Assembly (NCBI GenBank): GCA_041665305.1
Contig: JBAYJD010000071.1
Span: 1-10,141, forward strand
Direction: 5' to 3'
From: YA12-FULL-51-18 sp041665305
Lineage (GTDB): Bacteria; Elusimicrobiota; Elusimicrobia; Elusimicrobiales; UBA9959
Length of the DNA stretch: 10,141 nt
The notes under the pieces were generated by a model. That model worked only from the letters and a program-made list of their open reading frames with translations, searched no databases and was not told the DNA's origin. A program made the translations under genes and the position numbers. Below are positions 1 to 5,500 of this stretch, in pieces. Numbering within the stretch: position 1 is the first letter of the stretch; every line of letters starts with the position of its first letter.

Positions 1-12
1 GCCTGCACCTTT

Positions 13-60
13 GTTGCGCGAAACTTACAGGTTCATTGGAGCCTGCGCGTTTCGCGCAAC
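13..60. repeat. 12-bp inverted repeat, 24-nt spacer
   Basis: The left arm GTTGCGCGAAAC (13-24) and the right arm GTTTCGCGCAAC (49-60) are perfect reverse complements. On the minus strand this lies about 135 nt past the stop codon of the EmrA-like gene, so it could fold as a hairpin in a read-through transcript. No T-run follows either arm, so it is not a textbook intrinsic terminator. It interlocks with a second inverted repeat (38-45/112-119). A dispersed palindromic element is another possibility, but one copy cannot show that. Confidence 0.5.
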
Positions 61-119
61 TTCGGTTCGGCCTCAAAACCGTCAATTTCGCCTTAAAAAC
101 CTTATGTCGGACAGGCTCC
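38..119. repeat. Segment bounded by 8-bp inverted repeats
   Basis: GGAGCCTG at 38-45 and CAGGCTCC at 112-119 are reverse complements and bound an 82-bp AT-richer segment with no credible coding content. Together with the 13-60 inverted repeat this makes up most of the non-coding 195 bases after the efflux genes. The arrangement resembles a small palindromic intergenic element (REP or MITE-like), but I see no target-site duplication, and part of it may continue beyond the left edge. The eight-base arms alone are weak evidence. Confidence 0.3.
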
Positions 120-195
120 TAGAGCGTGTGAATATCTTTCAATTTTCCGGACCGGCAGCAGTTCGATCCCGCGTAAAGCCGCCAGAACCATAAGT

Positions 196-1086
196 TTACC
201 TAAGGTTCACCGTGGGTTCCACGGACATGCCCGGCGCCAGCATCAGGTCCCCCACAGGCTCGTCGAAAACTATCTTGACCGGCACGCGCTGCACCACCTT
301 CACGAAGTTGCCCGTGGCGTTCTCGGCGGGCAGCAGGCTGAATCTGGCGCCGGTGCCGGACTGGATGCTGTCTATATGCCCTTTAAGCGTCCTGCCTGGG
401 AAGGCGTCCACTTTTATGGAGACCTTCTGTCCCCTGCGCATGCGGGTAAGCTGTGTTTCTTTGAAGTTGGCCACCACCCAGACCTCGTCGGTGACCAGCG
501 CGAGCAGCGGCTGGCCCACCTGCACATAGGCCCGCAACTCGGCGTTCTTTTTTGTGATCTTGCCGGCTTCGGGCGCGGTTATGCGCGTGTAGGACAGGTC
601 CAGTTCGGCGGCCAGAACTTTTTTCTCGGCAAGGAGGGCCTTGGCCTTCAGCACTTCGGCGTCGGCCACGGCCTTGTCGTAGGCCTGGCGCGAGAGGTCG
701 TCCCGGTCCAGCAGCTGTTTGGCCCTTTCCGCGTCCACCGTGGCGCGCCGTGATTCCGCCCTGGCGGCGGAGGACTCCGCGCGGGTTTGGTCCAGTTTTA
801 CCTGGTAGTCGCGCGGATCTATCTCTATGATAGGCGCGCCCTTTTCGATATGCTGGTTGTCCTCCACCCTGACGGCCTGTATCTGGCCGGGCACTTGGGA
901 GCTTATCGGAATGATATGCGTCTCGATGACGGCGTCGTCCGTGGCTTCATGCTCCGCGGCGTAGTGCCAGTAGGCGGCCCCGGCGGCCAGCATCGCCGCG
1001 GCGGCCGCGACGAGCACGCTCCAGTGAGGTTTTTTGACTTTTTGCTTTTGTGGAACGGGATTCATGTCGTGGGTATTTTCCGTCAT
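196..1086 (-). CDS. emrA: EmrA/HlyD-family efflux periplasmic adaptor subunit
   Basis: Membrane fusion protein of a tripartite efflux pump, linking an inner-membrane pump to a TolC-type channel. It has a short cytosolic N-terminus, one membrane anchor (about 22-43), then the EmrA signature TDDAVIETH (49-57) and a lipoyl/barrel-sandwich half (about 58-92). A coiled-coil hairpin (about 92-165) leads to the second lipoyl half with YTRITAPEAGKI (166-177). The beta-barrel part holds VWVVANFKETQL (202-213) and LLPAENATGNFVKVVQRVPV (251-270), which is diagnostic of the EmrA branch rather than AcrA or HlyD. At 296 aa it is shorter than E. coli EmrA (about 390 aa), mostly in the coiled coil. AAGGA about 4 nt before the ATG supports the start. 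It begins 29 nt after the TolC-like gene, so the two are probably co-transcribed. No EmrB-type pump gene follows before the window edge. The symbol is a family-level assignment. Confidence 0.93.
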   Translation of the reverse strand: MTENTHDMNPVPQKQKVKKPHWSVLVAAAAAMLAAGAAYWHYAAEHEATDDAVIETHIIPISSQVPGQIQAVRVEDNQHIEKGAPIIEIDPRDYQVKLDQTRAESSAARAESRRATVDAERAKQLLDRDDLSRQAYDKAVADAEVLKAKALLAEKKVLAAELDLSYTRITAPEAGKITKKNAELRAYVQVGQPLLALVTDEVWVVANFKETQLTRMRRGQKVSIKVDAFPGRTLKGHIDSIQSGTGARFSLLPAENATGNFVKVVQRVPVKIVFDEPVGDLMLAPGMSVEPTVNLR

Positions 1087-1115
1087 AGGTTCCTTGCCGG
1101 TCCGGCCGTGCGGCG

Positions 1116-2426
1116 TTAAAATTTAAGGTCTTTCATCCGTCCGAGGGCCAGGGTCAGGCGGATATTGGCTTCTTTATGCCGCGACAGGGCGTCCACCCGG
1201 CTGTCCCGCGCGCGCGACAAGGCGGTCTGGGCGTTGACAACTTCGACATTGTCCCCGGCTCCCGCGGCGAAGCGGTTGCGGGCCATCTCCAGTTCCTGTT
1301 CGGCCAGCGTTACGGCCATCGAGGAGGTTTCAACCTCTTCCGCGTAGGCTTGCAGCCGGAAAAACGCGATCCTTACCTCTTCTTCCACCTGTACCTCGGC
1401 GTCTGCCATGCGGCTTTCGGCCTGGGTCTTGACGGCCGAGGCCCTGTCTATGCCCGAGTTTATCCGTCCGCCCGAAAAAAGCGGCAGCCTTGCCGCTATC
1501 GCCATGTCGCCCACCAGGGCGTCGTTATGGTCCGCGACAGACCCGCTCATGGCGGCCGAGCCGGACACAGACACCACGGGCAGGCGGGCTCCTTTCGCCG
1601 CCCGTAGGGCGTATTCGCCTGCGGAAAGTTCCGCTTTCGCCACGGCGATCTCAAGCCTCGCCGCCAGCGCGCCGGTTACCGCCTTGTCCGGGTCGAACGC
1701 CGGGTCCGGAGTGAACGATAATTCCTCGGTCAGGGTCAGCCTTTCCGACAACGGCAATCCGAGCAGATGTTTCAGGCGGAGGCGGGACTCTTCAAGGGAA
1801 GTGCGCGCCCGGATCGTTCTCAGGCTCTCTTCAGCTTCGCTTGTTTTTGCCCGCACCACGTCCAGGCCGGTGGCTGTGCCGGCGGCATGCTTGTGTTCGG
1901 CAAGGACCCGCAGGTTTTCGGCCAGCTCTCTGCCCGCGGCGGCGGAATTCTGCGCCGCGGCGCAGCGCAGGACATCCAGATACGCGAGGGCGGCGGCGGC
2001 GGTTATCTGTTCTTTGACCAGTTCCAGCCTGAGAACCGCCGTTTTCCGCTCTTCACGCCTGGACCTGGCGGCGTTGCGGGAGGAAAGGTCCAGAGCGTCG
2101 AGCACGAGGCGCAGCCGGGCGTCGAAGGTATTGAACGGGCCGAGGAGATAAGTTCCGCCGCCGGGGGCGTGGCCGAAGCCCATAGCGGTAAGATTTTCCT
2201 TGAAGGTGCGCTCCTGCGAGACGGAAAATTCCACCTGGGGCAGCAGCCTGGCGGCGGCCGCAAGCGCTTCGGCCTTGCGGATCTCGCCGTCGGCGGCGGC
2301 CAATTTTACATAAAGGTTGTTCTTCAGCGCCAGGTCCACGCTGCGCGGTATATCCAACCCGTCTGCGGCGCAAAGCGGCGCGCAGAACAGCAGCGGCATC
2401 AAGAGGAATATCATGGAGTTCTTCAT
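1116..2426 (-). CDS. TolC-family outer-membrane efflux channel protein
   Basis: Outer-membrane factor that would form the trimeric exit duct of a tripartite efflux or type I secretion system. The 436-aa length is normal for the family. Residues 1-20 form a Sec signal peptide (MIFLLMPLLFCAPLCA, probable cleavage near 20-21). Two OEP repeats follow: the first with the helical stretch about 123-225 and HAAGTATGLDVVRAKT (190-205), the second with RLPLFSGGR (313-321), a classic motif of the family, and RFAAGAGDNVEVVNAQ (385-400). Long Ala/Glu/Arg-rich helices match the alpha-barrel. The ATG lies only 2 nt after the stop of the receiver remnant (TAATTATG) and has no clear Shine-Dalgarno, which suggests translational coupling or a recombined junction. 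The adjacent EmrA-type adaptor 29 nt downstream points to drug or small-molecule efflux. The substrate is unknown. Confidence 0.93.
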   Translation of the reverse strand: MKNSMIFLLMPLLFCAPLCAADGLDIPRSVDLALKNNLYVKLAAADGEIRKAEALAAAARLLPQVEFSVSQERTFKENLTAMGFGHAPGGGTYLLGPFNTFDARLRLVLDALDLSSRNAARSRREERKTAVLRLELVKEQITAAAALAYLDVLRCAAAQNSAAAGRELAENLRVLAEHKHAAGTATGLDVVRAKTSEAEESLRTIRARTSLEESRLRLKHLLGLPLSERLTLTEELSFTPDPAFDPDKAVTGALAARLEIAVAKAELSAGEYALRAAKGARLPVVSVSGSAAMSGSVADHNDALVGDMAIAARLPLFSGGRINSGIDRASAVKTQAESRMADAEVQVEEEVRIAFFRLQAYAEEVETSSMAVTLAEQELEMARNRFAAGAGDNVEVVNAQTALSRARDSRVDALSRHKEANIRLTLALGRMKDLKF

Positions 2427-2428
2427 AA

Positions 2429-2598
2429 TTATTTTTTCGAGGAGCGGTCAAGAAGAACGGCGTCGAACCCCGGATCGCTTATCAGTTTTTCGCCTTGAAC
2501 CGCGTCCGGTTATATACTTAACGGAAAATCCTTCCAGATTTCAGGGCGTCCGAAAGCTTTTCGCCTAATCCCACAGCATCGTCGATGATCAAGATCCG
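2429..2598 (-). pseudogene. Truncated, frame-broken response-regulator receiver (REC) remnant
   Basis: Three consecutive reading frames together spell the first half of a CheY-like receiver domain. Frame 1 (2598 to the TAA at 2518) reads RILIIDDAVGLGEKLSDALK, that is beta-1, the acidic DD pair and alpha-1. Dropping one base near 2530 continues with GGFSVKYITG (beta-2). Dropping a second base near 2480-2490 continues with LISDPGFDAVLLD (beta-3 ending in the phospho-acceptor Asp, codon 2449-2447), then RSSKK and a stop at 2431-2429. After removing those two bases, the first Asp of the DD pair and the phospho-Asp are 44 residues apart, as in Spo0F (D10 and D54). Everything after beta-3 is missing and tolC starts 2 nt later. 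Frame 1 overlaps the end of the kinase gene and has no ATG or GTG of its own, so it was probably fused to the kinase or lost its start. The frame breaks could also be sequencing errors, but the truncation would remain. Confidence 0.7.
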
Positions 2599-5500
2599 TT
2601 TAGCGCCCGCTTTTTCCCCCCTTTTTTCAGCCGCACTATCAAAGACGAGCCCTTGCCGGGTTCGCTTATAACATCAATGGAACCTTCATGAGAATTTAAT
2701 ATCTGACGGCACACCGAAAGTCCAAGGCCCGTGCCTTTTGCCTTGGAGCTGAAGAACGGATCGAATACCCTGCCCAGGATATCTTTATCGATGCCGACCC
2801 CGTTATCATTGACGCAAACTTCGATGAAGTCGTTCTCATGACGGCCGAGGATCTCGATCCTGCCCTTCCGGTCCGTGACGGCGTCATATGCGTTATTCAG
2901 AAGATTGGCAAAGACCTCTTTCATCTGAAGCGGGTCCGCGTCAATACGGACATTTTTCAACGCTTCGATCCGTCTTGTGACGGAGATCCGCTTTTTGTCC
3001 TGTTTTTCGGCGTGGTCGGCGCATTCTTCCAGTATCTTGAAAAGATCTATATTTTCGTATGCGGGCGGCCGTATCCTGGAGTAGAACAACAGGTTGTTTA
3101 TGATCTGATCGCTTTCGGATATTTTCTTTTCAATGTTGCGGATATGCCGGCCCAGATCCGCGTTCTTCGCCTTTCTTTTGATGTTGCCGGCCGCCAGCCC
3201 GATGGCCGCCAGCGGATTGCGCAGTTCATGCGCTACGGTAGCCGCAAGCGTTCCGATATCCGAAAGCCGTTTTGCCCTTTCCAGTTCCGCCTGAGCGGAG
3301 AACAGTTTCCTGGCGCCTTCGTTGACCTGCCTCTGGAAGGTTTCGTTGTCCCTCTTCAGGATCTCCTCGGCGCGTTTGCGTTCGGTAATGTCGCGGAAGA
3401 CCAGAACCACACCGGTGAGTTTCCCGTCCTTGTCCCTGATGGGCGCGCCGCTGTCGTCGATCGCCACTTCCGTGCCGTCCCTGCGGATCAGGATCGTATG
3501 GTTGGCCAGAGAGACTGTCAACCCATTTTCAAGGACCTTGTCGACGGGGTCGGGCACCTCGCTACGGGTTTGTTCATTAACGATGCGAAAGACCTCTTTA
3601 ACCGGTTTCAGCGAAGCATCGTGAAGAGTCCAGCCGGTCAGCGTTTCAGCCACGGCGTTCATGAATGTGATCCGGCCGGAAGTATCCGTTGCTATGACCG
3701 CGTCTCCGATGCTGGTCAGGGTGGTCGCCCAGCGTTCTTCGCTTGCGCGCAATTCCCGCTGCGCCTTCCTCATACTTGCCACCAGCCGGGCGTTCTCTAT
3801 AGAAATTGCCGCCTGCGAGGTCAGGAGTTCCGTCATTTTCGTCTTGTCCGGAGTGAACACGGACATGGAAAGGCTGTTTTCCAGGTACACTATTCCCACG
3901 GTCCTCCCCTGCGCGGTTACCGGCAGGCACAAAAGGGAGCGCGTATGCGCGCCCATGCAATCCGCACTGGTTCTCAACAGGCATTCCGCGGAGGCGTCGT
4001 TAAAAACTATCTTCTCTCCGGTCCGGTATACATAGCGTACAATGGACCTGCATATGTCCCTGGCGGCATCGAGGCTGGTGTCAACCCTCTTCACGGCCCC
4101 GCCGCCCGCGGCATGGTTTTCAGCGCAAATAACCAGGTTCCCCTCTTCCTCGGCCAGAAGATAGCCGTGCTGGGCGCCGGAGCATTCTACGACCACGGTC
4201 ATGATCTTTTTCAGGAGCTCATCCAGTTCCATTTCCGCGGAGATGGCCGCGGTGGACTTCATCAGATATTCGATATCGAGATTGGGCAGGACGGGTGAAG
4301 CGGAGAACGCCGGCCCGGCGGCGGCGTGGGACGGCTCCTCTTTAGCGAAATACCCGGGATACCGTTCACCAAGACGGAGCTCCTTGCGTTCGGCCCCGCA
4401 TTTTCTGTAAAGCCGTCCGGCCTCCGTAAAATATGTTCGCGCGCCGGCTTTTCCGGAGCCGATGATAAGTTCGCCGAGAGCTTCGTTCAGATGCGCTTCC
4501 AGGAAGGTATAGCCCTGTTCCGCGGCGGAGCCGATGGCGTCCAGGTAAAGATTTCTGGCTTCTCTCGCGTCGCCCAGCACCCGTTCCCGTTCGGCCTGGA
4601 GAAAGGCGAGATATGGTTTCAATAAAGGGCCCAGAGCGGCCCATTTTTCAACCTTTTCGATGAGCGGCCGGATGTGGAGGAGAAGCGCCTCTTTAGTTTC
4701 AAATCCTTTCTTTTTTTCAAAGAGCTTAAGCGCGTTCAGCGCCAGGAACACATGCCATTGCCTTTTCAACACATTGTCCGTAAGGCCGGCCAGGTACTTG
4801 CGCACGCCTGAGAGATACTCGCCGGCTTTTTCGTGTTCGCCGAGGTAATAACTCGACAATCCCATGTGAACGTAATAGCTTCCGGCCGAAGCGATATGGT
4901 TGTCCCGTTCCCATTTCTCCAGTTTTTCTTCCATGGGCGTCGGCGGAGAACCGGTTTTCATAGGTTCGATCCAGCCCGCCCGCATCGCCTCCGCGAGTCC
5001 CGTGGAAAAGGACAAATGGTATCTATCGGAAAATTGCAGGCATTCTCCTGCGTAAGCCTCGATTTCCGGCATCGATCCGCCCTGGACCTGGAGGTTCCAC
5101 ATCAGCGGACCGTACGAAAGACCGGCGTTATATAGGTCCCCGCAATTCTTTCCGGACTGGATGGCCTTAAGGCAGTAATCGATGATCTCCCGCGGGCGGC
5201 TCCTGGAATGCATATTGCACCAGACGATGCCGTTCATGCCGCGGGTGGCTCCGAAAGTATTCGGAAATTTGGCCGACAGGTCGCGCGCGAGATCCTCGTA
5301 TTTGAACGCTTGCTCGAAATCTTCCGCTTCGCCGAGTTGAAGCCCCATGATGCTGAAGGAATAGATGACGGACTCGTCCATGCCGCCGGCCAGGCAATGA
5401 TGGGTCGACTGCGCCGCCGCGAGATAAAGCTCGTGCACGCGCCCCGACATATAAAGGTCCGGGATAAGCTCGCTGTAAAACTTAAGCTCTATCCTGGATC

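Noticed and set aside
41..119. tRNA-like GGTTCG motif near 64-69
   Set aside because: There is no matching acceptor stem, anticodon arm or D-arm around it, so it is not a tRNA gene.
11..193. 60-codon open frame on the plus strand at the left edge
   Set aside because: Its start codon is TTG-like context inside an inverted repeat, there is no ribosome binding site, and the Arg-rich translation resembles no protein. The stretch is better explained by the repeats.
1408..2151. 247-codon open frame on the plus strand
   Set aside because: It is antisense to the TolC-like gene, and its Ser/Arg/Ala-rich translation is typical of a shadow frame.
2500..2515. Possible -10 box (TATAAC within AGTATATAACC) for a tolC promoter
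   Set aside because: No -35-like hexamer sits 16-18 nt upstream, so a single AT-rich hexamer is not enough.
2596..2627. Programmed -1 frameshift of the classical X XXY YYZ type at the kinase end
   Set aside because: In the kinase frame (AAA AAA GGG GGG AAA AAG) no heptamer fits with both tRNAs re-pairing after a -1 slip, and the product would stop soon after because of the later frame breaks. An indel or transcriptional slippage is more likely.
2838..4298. 486-codon open frame on the plus strand
   Set aside because: It lies wholly antisense to the histidine kinase/PAS/GAF part of the giant kinase. The minus-strand frame carries all the recognised motifs, and the antisense translation looks like no known family. 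Long shadow frames are expected in GC-rich genes.
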